Part shown: positions 1 to 7,399 of the stretch, in pieces | Layout of the letters: the number at the start of each line of letters is the position of its first letter | Numbering within the stretch: position 1 is the stretch's first letter | Origin: an uncultured Phycisphaerae bacterium | GTDB lineage: Bacteria > Planctomycetota > Phycisphaerae > Phycisphaerales > SM1A02 | DNA: 12,199 bases | Direction of reading: 5' to 3' | NCBI GenBank assembly: GCA_937899935.1 | Contig: CALCOW010000268.1 | Location: 1-12,199, forward strand | Made by a program: the position numbers and the translations under genes | The notes under the pieces: generated by a model | What the model was told of the DNA's origin: nothing | The model's database searches: none | The model's input: only the letters and a program-made list of their open reading frames with translations

Positions 1-1170
1 AGTGCAGTCGATCGTTCTCAAAGACGTGAGGAAACACTGCGTAATCATCTTCGAGACTTGCAAGTACGTCATCAAGTGACGCAAGCACAGGGACGCCAAG
101 TAGAGACCGTGCTCAATGCGCTTCGAGATCCTGTACTCGTAACGGATTCATTTAATGAGATCATTCTGGCAAACGAAGCCGCAGCTCGCGTCTTAGGGTT
201 TGATCTCGAAGAGGCGAGCCATCGATCGATACACGAAGTACTGCGAGATGCTGCTCTTTGTGATCTGATTAATGATACGCGTGAAAGCGGTAATGCTTCT
301 GATGATCGACGTGTTGAACACGATCTGGAGATCACCCGATCCGGAGAAGCAACAACCTCTGCGTGTGAAATAGTCATGACATGCGTAGAGGATCATCGCA
401 ATAAAGTCAGTGGTGTCGTCACGATTATCCATGACTTATCACGTGAACGTGAAGTATCACGGATGAAGTCTGATTTTGTCTCTAAGGCCAGCCATGAGTT
501 GCGCACGCCTCTTTCAGCAATTCGTGGTTATGTCGAGATGCTGGTCGATGGTGAAGCTGAAGATGATGAAGCCAGGCATTCCTTCTATGGAGTCATCCAA
601 AGCGAGACGGAGCGTCTTGGTCGATTGATTGACAATATGCTCAATATCAGTCGGATTGAGGCGGGTCTCCAGAAGGTGGAACGAGATCACGTAGATATGC
701 GGCAAGTGGCCGCCAGGGTGGTCAAAACCATCGAACCAGACGCAAGAAGGAAGCAGATCTCGCTCAATACGAAGCTCGCTCCAGTCGATCTAACAGTGGA
801 GGGTGATGAAGATATGCTCTTTCAGGTACTTCTAAATCTCGTGTCAAATGCCATTAAGTACACACCAGAAGGTGGTCGCGTCACATTGCATGGTGATTCC
901 GATAACCTCGTTCGGAGTGTGGTGATGTCTGTGACTGATACGGGGTTGGGTCTCTCTCCGACAGATCAGCGGCGCGTGTTCGACAAGTTCTATCGTGTCG
1001 AGAATTACAAGCGGATTGCCAAGGGAACAGGTCTAGGGCTCAACCTTTGTAAGAACATCGTAGAGAAAGTACATCGAGGCCAGATTGGAATTGACTCGAC
1101 ACTCGGTATGGGTTCGCGGTTTTGGTTCACTGTTCCGATGAACTATGAGGGCGCCCGAAAGGCCGCCTAA
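1..1170 (+). CDS. PAS-domain sensor histidine kinase (5' end missing)
   Basis: Sensor kinase that autophosphorylates on histidine and passes the phosphate to a response regulator, most likely the one encoded next. The reading frame is open from base 1, so the gene starts upstream; the first visible ATG/TTG-type codon (TTG at 58) lies inside a charged helical stretch and is not a convincing start. Counting codons from base 1: a coiled-coil-like linker (1–36), a PAS domain (about 37–135), a HisKA dimerisation domain with the H-box SHELRTPL (phospho-acceptor His165), and a HATPase_c domain with N-box NLVSNAIKY (Asn283), G1 box DTGLGL (Asp313), the F-box around FDKFYR and G2 box GTGLGL (342–347). 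All catalytic boxes are intact, so the enzyme should be active. No membrane segment is present in the visible part; any sensor or transmembrane region would be upstream. It is followed after 10 bases by the receiver gene. Identity as a hybrid or phosphatase-competent kinase cannot be judged. Confidence 0.95.
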   Translation, partial: SAVDRSQRREETLRNHLRDLQVRHQVTQAQGRQVETVLNALRDPVLVTDSFNEIILANEAAARVLGFDLEEASHRSIHEVLRDAALCDLINDTRESGNASDDRRVEHDLEITRSGEATTSACEIVMTCVEDHRNKVSGVVTIIHDLSREREVSRMKSDFVSKASHELRTPLSAIRGYVEMLVDGEAEDDEARHSFYGVIQSETERLGRLIDNMLNISRIEAGLQKVERDHVDMRQVAARVVKTIEPDARRKQISLNTKLAPVDLTVEGDEDMLFQVLLNLVSNAIKYTPEGGRVTLHGDSDNLVRSVVMSVTDTGLGLSPTDQRRVFDKFYRVENYKRIAKGTGLGLNLCKNIVEKVHRGQIGIDSTLGMGSRFWFTVPMNYEGARKAA

Positions 1171-1174
1171 GGAG
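1169..1174 (+). promoter_or_regulatory. Shine-Dalgarno site deciding the start of the response regulator
   Basis: AAGGAG lies 6 bases before the ATG at 1181 and overlaps the kinase stop codon. An earlier in-frame ATG at 1145 would add 12 residues that overlap the end of the kinase and have no comparable ribosome site, and the receiver fold begins right after the ATG at 1181 (PKILVIDDE). The 1181 start is therefore preferred. Confidence 0.8.
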
Positions 1175-1180
1175 CAGGTG

Positions 1181-1588
1181 ATGTCACCCAAGATTCTCGT
1201 CATTGATGATGAACTTGGCATCGTTCAGGTGCTGGCAATCAAGCTGCGCAAAGCGGGCTTTGAAGTGCTCACTGCCATGGATGGTGAAGAGGGCGCAGAT
1301 GCAGCACGAACGCATCGCCCAGATATCATTCTGACCGATCATCAAATGCCTTATGTCACAGGGACCGAGATGTGTCGTGACTTGCTCAATGACACATCAA
1401 CGGCGGATATTCCCGTCATTATTCTGACTGCACGTGGTCATTCACTTGATGATGGCGATCGATCCCTGGCCAATGTTCGACGTGTCTTGAGTAAGCCCTT
1501 TAGTCCTCGAGAAGTCCTCGAGATCATTGAAGAAATACTTACTGGCCAAACGACCAGCGCCGTGGACGCCCCTGGAGGTGTTTTATGA
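1181..1588 (+). CDS. Single-domain response regulator (receiver only)
   Basis: CheY/Spo0F-like receiver protein of 135 residues that should accept phosphate from the upstream kinase. The acidic pocket is visible as Asp9–Asp10, the phospho-acceptor as Asp53 in LTDHQMP, the switch Thr as Thr83 in ILTARG and the conserved Lys as Lys105 in SKPF. After the receiver fold (about 1–120) there is only a short tail, with no DNA-binding, GGDEF, EAL or HD-GYP output domain. Output must therefore go through another protein. The stop overlaps the start of the HD-GYP gene by 4 bases (ATGA), suggesting translational coupling; receiver and HD-GYP are one polypeptide in RpfG-type regulators, so a split version of that arrangement is a reasonable inference. 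It could alternatively act directly on the pilus/secretion proteins or feed phosphate to another relay partner. Confidence 0.93.
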   Translation: MSPKILVIDDELGIVQVLAIKLRKAGFEVLTAMDGEEGADAARTHRPDIILTDHQMPYVTGTEMCRDLLNDTSTADIPVIILTARGHSLDDGDRSLANVRRVLSKPFSPREVLEIIEEILTGQTTSAVDAPGGVL

Positions 1589-3240
1589 AGCTAGTCGATC
1601 GAGCAAAAATTGCTGGTGATGGCTTCGAGCCTTTGGCAACACGGCTACGTGGGGCCGGTTTGAGCCTCATGATTTGTGATGTGCAGGGGAAGATGATCCG
1701 TGTTGATAGACGCATGAGTGATTGGTTCTCAATGTTATTTGGGAATACAGGTCCGGTTCGCCATGCTCTCGAAGATGCAGCCAAGCGATGGAATAGTGAA
1801 GCGGATCCAAAGCCATGCGAGATGATGCCAGGTGTTTGGCTCGCTCCCATACCACTCTCATTACGGAGAGGTCGCGAGGGGTATTCAGTGGTTGTGATTC
1901 CAACCCATGACCTCCTCAAATCTGAGCAGCTTGTTTTGATGTGTCAAGCGGCGAGTCTTGATTTCAAGATGACTCAGACCATGTTGAGTCAGTTGCCACC
2001 TTCCACCGAAAGTGATATTCCTCGCATTGTACAACTTGCTAAGTGTTTACACGAAGATCACCATCGTACCGAAGCTGATCGTGCTGCTATCGAGAGTGTT
2101 GGGCAGCAACTAGGCGATTCGTTTGAAGAAATAAATTTGCTATACACCATCATTGGCAACATGACCGTTCAGCAAGAGCCAGAGCGCTTTGTCCGAATGG
2201 CTTGTGAAGAGTTGCTTCAGACATTGCCATATCGTTGGATTGGTGTGCAGCTGGCAGATGATGGAGCCAAACTAAAGAGTCTTGCGGGGCGTTTGATTAT
2301 GACCGGCGTTGCGCCAACGGCACCAAGGCGTGTTCAGGTGCTAGCGAGAGATCTACTGAATGAAATTCAGATCGGGCAGCCATGTGTTCTTGAGCCAGGT
2401 GAACGCGCTGAACACTCGCAGTTTGCAGATCTTGGTCCAACCGTATTAGCGCATCCAATTTGTGCTGACTCAAATCTTATGGGCGTTGTGGTGGCTGGGC
2501 AGCGGCCAGGTGATCAGACGGGCGCTTCTTCAGTCGACATGAAGTTGCTGGGTGCTGCTGCGACGCACATGGCTATCTTTCTTGAGAACTCTGCGCTGTA
2601 TGATAATTTGAACGCAATGTTCCTGGGAACGCTCGAAGCGCTTACGGCCTCAATTGATGCAAAGGATCGTTACACATGCGGCCACTCGCGGCGTGTTGCA
2701 CATCTTACGCAGCTACTGGGTCGAGCTGCAGGTCTTGATGAGGCCACAGTTTCGCGCATGCGAATTACAGGCCTTGTTCATGATGTGGGCAAGATTGGAG
2801 TTCCTGAGGCAGTCCTACAAAAAGCTGGTGATCTCACGCCTGATGAATTTGAGTGGATTCGCCGTCACCCTGAAATGGGTTATCGAATTCTGAAGGATAT
2901 ACCTGAGCTTCAGGATGTACTTGTTGGTGTGCTTTACCACCATGAACGCTGGGATGGCAAGGGATATCCGCATGCACTTTGTGGTGAAGATGTGCCATTA
3001 GTTGCAAGAATTATCGCTTTAGCAGATGCGTTTGATGCAATGAGTTCAACACGCACTTATAGATCGGCACGCGATCGAGATGAAGTATTCCGCGAGATTC
3101 GCCTCAATGCGGGTACGCAATTTGATCCAGAACTCGTTCCACTGTTCCTCAATCTGGATTTTAGTGAATACGATCGAATGGTCGCCAAGCATCGTGCTGA
3201 TGATCGCATCTATGCCCAGCACCGGGGGTTTGCGGCATGA
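1585..3240 (+). CDS. GAF and HD-GYP domain protein, probable cyclic-di-GMP phosphodiesterase
   Basis: Likely hydrolyses cyclic-di-GMP, a role known for the HD-GYP family. The 551-residue protein has three parts: an N-terminal segment (about 1–180) that I cannot assign firmly, with a PAS-like beginning (GLSLMICDVQGKMI); a GAF-like sensory domain (about 190–335); and a C-terminal HD-GYP domain (about 345–530). The metal and signature residues are present: His367 in GHSRRV, His399–Asp400 in HDVGKIGVP, His428 in HPEMGYRIL, His452–His453 in HHERWDGKGYP, with the GYP motif at 460–462. Catalytic competence is therefore expected. No membrane segment is apparent, so it should be cytoplasmic. The ATG overlaps the previous stop and has GGAGG at 1574–1578, 6 bases upstream. 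The stop overlaps the next gene's ATG, again as ATGA. The lack of its own receiver domain, next to a receiver-only gene, suggests the two proteins work together. The ligand of the GAF region is unknown. Confidence 0.93.
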   Translation: MKLVDRAKIAGDGFEPLATRLRGAGLSLMICDVQGKMIRVDRRMSDWFSMLFGNTGPVRHALEDAAKRWNSEADPKPCEMMPGVWLAPIPLSLRRGREGYSVVVIPTHDLLKSEQLVLMCQAASLDFKMTQTMLSQLPPSTESDIPRIVQLAKCLHEDHHRTEADRAAIESVGQQLGDSFEEINLLYTIIGNMTVQQEPERFVRMACEELLQTLPYRWIGVQLADDGAKLKSLAGRLIMTGVAPTAPRRVQVLARDLLNEIQIGQPCVLEPGERAEHSQFADLGPTVLAHPICADSNLMGVVVAGQRPGDQTGASSVDMKLLGAAATHMAIFLENSALYDNLNAMFLGTLEALTASIDAKDRYTCGHSRRVAHLTQLLGRAAGLDEATVSRMRITGLVHDVGKIGVPEAVLQKAGDLTPDEFEWIRRHPEMGYRILKDIPELQDVLVGVLYHHERWDGKGYPHALCGEDVPLVARIIALADAFDAMSSTRTYRSARDRDEVFREIRLNAGTQFDPELVPLFLNLDFSEYDRMVAKHRADDRIYAQHRGFAA

Positions 3241-3572
3241 AAATTACCTTCGAAGATCACGATCATAAAACAGTTGTTGTTGTCCAGGGTCGGCTGACAA
3301 TTGACGAGGTTGATACCTTTCGTCGCTCGTTTCAAGAGCGAATAAATGATGGGAAGATCGAAATTGTTCTCGATCTCAATGAACTCGAGTTGATTGACTC
3401 AGCAGGACTCGAGTTGCTGTTATGGCTCTCTGATGAAGTGGCTCGTCAAGGTGGTCAGTTACGATTGGTGCGTCCGTCGGACACCGTCGGAAAGATCTTC
3501 TCTATCACTCGTCTCGAGCAGCGTTTCAATATGCATGATTCAGTTGAATCGGCCGCTCGGAGCCTTCTGTAG
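3237..3572 (+). CDS. STAS-domain protein, anti-sigma factor antagonist-like
   Basis: A 111-residue stand-alone STAS protein of the SpoIIAA/RsbV type. The family usually binds a serine kinase/anti-sigma factor and is switched off by phosphorylation of a conserved serine. Here that residue is Ser55 in the motif LIDSAGLELLL, at the start of the predicted helix. Two beta strands (TVVVVQGRL and IEIVLDLNEL) flank the expected helix, and the length matches the family. The start overlaps the HD-GYP stop as ATGA, and a run of Gs about 10 bases upstream may serve as ribosome site. No RsbW/SpoIIAB-type kinase, PP2C phosphatase or sigma factor is encoded in the window, so its partner is either elsewhere or not a classical anti-sigma factor. 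Regulation of the adjacent pilus/secretion genes, directly or through transcription, is an inference from position only. Confidence 0.9.
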   Translation: MKITFEDHDHKTVVVVQGRLTIDEVDTFRRSFQERINDGKIEIVLDLNELELIDSAGLELLLWLSDEVARQGGQLRLVRPSDTVGKIFSITRLEQRFNMHDSVESAARSLL

Positions 3573-3586
3573 GGATAGGTCATCCA

Positions 3587-5320
3587 ATGATTAGCCCAAA
3601 TGACAAAATGACTCACCTTGGCTCACTGCCTCAGCTTCCCTTGGGAGAGATGTTGGTGGCCCGAGGTTATCTCACAGATGATCAACTCTCAGAGGCACTC
3701 GACAAACAGTCAGATGCTGGTCACAGTAAATTACTGGGTGAAGTGCTGGTCGATTTAGGGTATCTCAGCGATGAACAGGTTCTGGAAGTTCTTGCTGATG
3801 CTTACGGTATACCTTTTGTTACGAATACGACACGATTTGCTGATCCGAAAGTAGTCGAGGTGCTGCCTCGCGACTTCGTGGAAGAACATCGCGTGCTGCC
3901 GCTATTTCTTGTCCGCGAGGTGCTTACTGTTGCTGTTGCAGAGCCGGCAAATCTCTTCTTGATTGAAGAGATCAGCCGCATTACTGGTTATGAGGTTCAG
4001 ATTGCAGCTGCAACAGCTGAAGACATCGGTTCCGCGCTAGCCTCGTACTTGCCTGCTGCAAATGTCTTTGTCATTGATGATATCTATGAAGATATTGATG
4101 AAGAAGACTTCAGTGTTATTGAGCGGCAGGTCACTGAGATTTCTGATCTCGAAGAAGTGGCAGGCCATAGCCCAGTCGTCAAACTGGTGAATTTCATTAT
4201 CTTCTCTGCAGTTCAAGATGGCGCTAGCGATATTCACATTGAACCAGATGATCATCAGTTACGCGTGCGTTATCGCATTGATGGGAAGCTGTTCCAAAAG
4301 CTTTGCCCCCCGCACAAGATGCACGCGGCCATTTGCAGTCGTATTAAGATCATGAGTAATCTTGATATCTCAGAGCGTCGTATTCCTCAGGATGGTGATA
4401 TTCACGTCATGCTTGAGGGGCGACCAATTGACTTGCGTGTATCGAGCATGCCTGGCAAGTTTGGTGAGAAGGTGGCCATCCGAATCATCGACAGTCAAAA
4501 CACAAGAATGCCACTCGATAAAATTGGGTTTTCTTCCACCATGTTGTCAACTTGGCAGCAAGTAATTGAGCAGCCTAATGGTGTCGTGTTGGTTACGGGT
4601 CCCACGGGTTCAGGTAAATCAACCACACTCTATTCAGTGCTTGAACAGATGGATCGGGATGAATTAAACATCTCTACGGTTGAAGATCCAGTGGAAGCGA
4701 ATATTGGTGGTATTCATCAGTCTCAAGTGAATGAGCGATCAGGTTTCACATTTTCACTAGCGCTCCGTGCTCTGTTGCGTCAAGATCCAGATATTATGAT
4801 GGTTGGTGAAGTTCGTGATTCAGAAACCGCGACGATTGTGACCCAAGCTGCCTTAACGGGCCATCTTGTATTTTCTACGCTTCACACCAATGATGCGCCA
4901 AGTGCGGTCACACGATTGATCAATTTAGGCATTGAGCCATATCTTGTTGCGGCAACACTGAGAGGTGTCTTGGCTCAGCGATTGGTCAGAAAGATTTGTC
5001 CGCATTGTCGAGAAATGTATGAACCCGATCATGTGGCAAGAGCGACGGCTGAAGAAGCTGGTGTGCCGATGGAGGCTCTTTATCATGGCCGTGGGTGTGC
5101 ACGTTGCCGTGGTACAGGTTTCGCCGGTCGGATAGGTATTTTTGAGTTACTGACTATCGATGAGAAACTTCTTAAGCTCGTCAGCAGTGGTGCTACCTTG
5201 CAAGAGATTCGTCAGCATTTGATGGCGACCGGTTATAAGGGTCTTCGAGAAGATGGCATGCAGAAGGTGCAAGCTGGACTGACAACGACAGAGGAGGTCC
5301 TTTACGTCACTACGATGTGA
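3587..5320 (+). CDS. Type IV pilus / type II secretion assembly ATPase (PilB/GspE family)
   Basis: Cytoplasmic hexameric ATPase that powers pilus or pseudopilus assembly. The 577-residue protein has an MshEN/T2SSE_N-like N-terminal domain with two LG-x2-LV-x2-G repeats (18–41 and 49–72), a very acidic linker (about 160–195), then the secretion ATPase core. Core motifs: Walker A GPTGSGKS (338–345), Walker B region DPDIMMVGE with Glu408, His box around HLVFSTLHTND (426–436). A zinc-type tetracysteine site is formed by Cys471/Cys474 and Cys504/Cys507, typical of PilB/GspE and lacking in retraction ATPases such as PilT, so this is an assembly motor. The ATG at 3587 is used; an in-frame ATG at 3608 would shorten it by 7 residues without affecting domains. 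It lies 14 bases after the STAS gene and 16 before the platform gene. PilB and GspE cannot be told apart safely here, because no pilin, secretin or prepilin peptidase gene is visible. Confidence 0.96.
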   Translation: MISPNDKMTHLGSLPQLPLGEMLVARGYLTDDQLSEALDKQSDAGHSKLLGEVLVDLGYLSDEQVLEVLADAYGIPFVTNTTRFADPKVVEVLPRDFVEEHRVLPLFLVREVLTVAVAEPANLFLIEEISRITGYEVQIAAATAEDIGSALASYLPAANVFVIDDIYEDIDEEDFSVIERQVTEISDLEEVAGHSPVVKLVNFIIFSAVQDGASDIHIEPDDHQLRVRYRIDGKLFQKLCPPHKMHAAICSRIKIMSNLDISERRIPQDGDIHVMLEGRPIDLRVSSMPGKFGEKVAIRIIDSQNTRMPLDKIGFSSTMLSTWQQVIEQPNGVVLVTGPTGSGKSTTLYSVLEQMDRDELNISTVEDPVEANIGGIHQSQVNERSGFTFSLALRALLRQDPDIMMVGEVRDSETATIVTQAALTGHLVFSTLHTNDAPSAVTRLINLGIEPYLVAATLRGVLAQRLVRKICPHCREMYEPDHVARATAEEAGVPMEALYHGRGCARCRGTGFAGRIGIFELLTIDEKLLKLVSSGATLQEIRQHLMATGYKGLREDGMQKVQAGLTTTEEVLYVTTM

Positions 5321-5336
5321 TGTAGAGGTTTGAGTT

Positions 5337-6581
5337 ATGTCGATGCAGAGCACTTATGCATTTAGAGCCCGTGATGGAGCTGGTGGCATTGTCACCGGAA
5401 TGCTCGTCGCAGAAAGTGCTGACGCCGTCGCAAATCGCCTTCGAGCTGAAGGAAAATATGTTCTTTCAGTTAAAGACACTCCGGATGAAATTGTTGAAGA
5501 GCTTGATGTCGATGAAATTCGTCGTCAAGAAGCGGCTAAGAACGTAACGCGTGAAGATGTTATTGGCTTTTCCAGAGAACTCTCTGTCATGTTGGAAACA
5601 GGCGTTCCATTGGCAGAGGCATTGGATGCATTCTTGCTGCACACGCGAAAAAAAGAGTTTCGTCAAGTGATTGAGGCACTGCGAAATGATATTCACGGTG
5701 GTGAAGCATTTTCGATTGCAATGGCCCGCTGGCCCAGAGCCTTTCCGAACATGATGGTCAGTTTGATGAAAGCATCTGAGGCATCAGGCACGATGGCAGA
5801 GATGTTGGGTCGTATTGCAGATTACTTAACCAAGGAGCGAAAGACCGCTCGAAAGATCAAAGGAGCGTTAGCCTATCCACTCTTTATGATGGGTACAGCG
5901 CTTCTCATGACCAGCTTCCTGATTGTCTTTGTACTTCCGCGCTTTGCAAAGATTTACGAGATGCGTTCAACCTCGCTTCCAGCACCCACTCAACTACTCT
6001 TAGACGTCAGTGAGTTTCTCACGACCAAGTATGTCTTTTATGGACCTATTCTCGGTGGCGTGGCACTATTATTTGTCATTTGTTGGCAAAGACACTTTGC
6101 GCAGAAAATACGGGATTGGCTTCGATTGAACATGCCTGTCATAAAGACAATTTTTCGTCAGTTGTATTTGACCCGAGCCTCACAAACAATGGCAACTCTG
6201 CTGGCTGCTGGTGTAAATCTCATCGACATCATTCGAATTTGCCGTGGTGTTACTAAGAACGTCTATTATGAAGAACTCTGGGATCGTATGGAACAACATG
6301 TACGGCAAGGCCGACAATTGAGTGATGCAGTGACTGAAAGTTCACTTGTGCCGCCCAATGTTGCTTCAATGATTGCATCTGGAGAGAGATCTGGACGATT
6401 GCCAGAGGTCATGCATCGTGTGGCCACCTACAGCGAGGAAGAATTAGATTCAGCTGTTAAGCAAGCGACCCGCTACATCGAACCCGTGATGATTATCTTC
6501 ATGGGTGTCGTTATTGGCGGTATGGCCATCGCGCTGCTCTTGCCTATCTTCAGTCTCGGCAAGGTCGTTGGCGGCGGCTAA
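5337..6581 (+). CDS. Type IV pilus / type II secretion inner-membrane platform protein (PilC/GspF family)
   Basis: Polytopic inner-membrane protein on which the assembly ATPase acts. At 414 residues it has the family length. It shows two homologous T2SSF domains, at about 72–200 and 275–402, each opening with the pattern of a helix followed by LETGVPL or LAAGVNL. Three hydrophobic segments are visible: about 178–202, 232–250 and 382–406, the last followed by a short Gly-rich end. The N-terminal part (1–60) has the usual YAFRARDGAGG-type beta segment. AGAGG at 5324–5328 precedes the ATG by 8 bases; a second ATG two codons later is possible but worse spaced. It is the last gene of the array: 184 non-coding bases follow. 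Pairing directly after the ATPase is the standard arrangement and supports both calls. PilC versus GspF cannot be resolved from this window. Confidence 0.95.
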   Translation: MSMQSTYAFRARDGAGGIVTGMLVAESADAVANRLRAEGKYVLSVKDTPDEIVEELDVDEIRRQEAAKNVTREDVIGFSRELSVMLETGVPLAEALDAFLLHTRKKEFRQVIEALRNDIHGGEAFSIAMARWPRAFPNMMVSLMKASEASGTMAEMLGRIADYLTKERKTARKIKGALAYPLFMMGTALLMTSFLIVFVLPRFAKIYEMRSTSLPAPTQLLLDVSEFLTTKYVFYGPILGGVALLFVICWQRHFAQKIRDWLRLNMPVIKTIFRQLYLTRASQTMATLLAAGVNLIDIIRICRGVTKNVYYEELWDRMEQHVRQGRQLSDAVTESSLVPPNVASMIASGERSGRLPEVMHRVATYSEEELDSAVKQATRYIEPVMIIFMGVVIGGMAIALLLPIFSLGKVVGGG

Positions 6582-6604
6582 TTTCAATGGCCTTTTTTGG
6601 GACT

Positions 6605-6632
6605 GGATCGAGGGGCTGTAGTACTCGAATCC
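6605..6632 (+). terminator. Possible weak hairpin after the pilC/gspF gene
   Basis: GGATCGAG (6605–6612) can pair with CTCGAATCC (6624–6632) leaving one bulged A, with an 11-base loop. The downstream bases are T-rich but interrupted (TTGCTTTCATTTAG). This could end the six-gene transcript, but it is not a textbook intrinsic terminator. The rest of 6582–6765 holds no gene that I can support; TACTAT at 6715–6720 resembles a -10 box but has no good -35 partner. Confidence 0.3.
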
Positions 6633-6765
6633 TTGCTTTCATTTAGTTTTGGTGTAGATGCAGTTCATCGCTCATTGTGGGATTGCTATTCCTACAAAAT
6701 CGTTGTTCTTTGCCTACTATAGAGGGCTAAGAATAAGACTCACTGGCGGGGATTTTAAAGGCGGT

Positions 6766-7341
6766 ATGGTCATCATGAGCACGCGAATCAAGCTGTTGTT
6801 TGCGGTCGTGATTGTTGGCCTTGGTTCCATCAGCGTGATCGCTATTACCGGGTGTCAAACTGTGTGGGAAAATCGCAATCCAGTGGGTGATCACTTTCCG
6901 GCAGTGAAAGGCAAGTCACTCAGTGGCGATCTGGTTAATCTGCCTGAGGCTTATTCAGGAAGTCCAGTCTTGCTGCTGGTGGGGTATGTTCAAGAAACAC
7001 AGTTTGATCTTGACCGTTGGTCGATAGGTTTAGTCCAGTTGGAGTTCCCTGATCGTGTTGTAGAGATACCAACTATTCCAGGCGCCGTGCCGAGCTTGTT
7101 CAGTTCGATGATTGATGGTGGTATGCGCAGCGGTATTCCGAGTGAAGATTGGGCATCAGTTGTGACGCTGTACGGCAAAGCGGCAAAGCCCGTTGCAGAA
7201 CTGACAGGAAATGAGAATCCACGTAATGGCAGAATAATCCTTTTGGATAACGATGGAATTATTCGATGGTTCTGGGACGAAGGTTTTTCAGCAAAACGGC
7301 TTCTTGAACTAGTTAATACGGCAAAGGCCCTCAATGATTAA
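6766..7341 (+). CDS. Probable lipoprotein with thioredoxin-like fold, function unknown
   Basis: I do not recognise a named family with confidence. From the ATG at 6766 the protein has 191 residues. It opens with a lipoprotein signal: basic Arg7/Lys9, a hydrophobic stretch (10–27) and lipobox ITGC with Cys30, so it should be lipidated and face the periplasm. The mature part begins with NPVGDHFPAVKGKSLSG, reads on to a strand LLLVGYV and ends with RIILLDNDGIIRWFWDEGF followed by a helix. This order resembles peroxiredoxin/TlpA-type thioredoxin folds. There is, however, no CXXC and no cysteine after the lipobox, so redox catalysis is unlikely. AAAGG at 6757–6761 supports the 6766 start with short spacing; ATG 6775 is an alternative that keeps the signal peptide. 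An upstream start at 6658 would put 36 extra residues before the signal peptide and is rejected. It may belong with the following envelope gene, 58 bases away. Confidence 0.78.
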   Translation: MVIMSTRIKLLFAVVIVGLGSISVIAITGCQTVWENRNPVGDHFPAVKGKSLSGDLVNLPEAYSGSPVLLLVGYVQETQFDLDRWSIGLVQLEFPDRVVEIPTIPGAVPSLFSSMIDGGMRSGIPSEDWASVVTLYGKAAKPVAELTGNENPRNGRIILLDNDGIIRWFWDEGFSAKRLLELVNTAKALND

Positions 7342-7345
7342 CAGC

Positions 7346-7366
7346 AAGCCCTTAAGTTGAGGGCTT
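7346..7366 (+). repeat. Inverted repeat / hairpin between the lipoprotein and fasciclin genes
   Basis: AAGCCCTT pairs with GAGGGCTT (one T·G wobble at the inner end) across a 5-base loop, 4 bases after the lipoprotein stop codon. It is not followed by a T run, so it is a poor intrinsic terminator; it could stabilise the 3' end of the message or attenuate read-through into the fasciclin gene. Confidence 0.5.
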
Positions 7367-7399
7367 CTAAAAGATGTGTAGTAACGGGAGAACACAAAA

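Noticed and set aside
1145..1180. Upstream ATG that would lengthen the response regulator by 12 residues
   Set aside because: It overlaps the kinase coding region, has no good ribosome site, and the receiver fold begins only after the ATG at 1181, which has AAGGAG at ideal spacing.
1033..1221. Minus-strand open frames across the kinase, ATPase and dnaK genes
   Set aside because: They overlap well-supported coding genes, lack ribosome sites and show no recognisable domains; they are frame shadows.
6582..6604. GGCCTTTTTTGG after the pilC/gspF stop as an intrinsic terminator
   Set aside because: The six Ts are not preceded by a stable stem; the only stem nearby lies downstream of them.
6658..6765. 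Upstream in-frame start for the lipoprotein gene
   Set aside because: It would put 36 residues before a clear lipoprotein signal peptide, which must be N-terminal, and there is no matching ribosome site.
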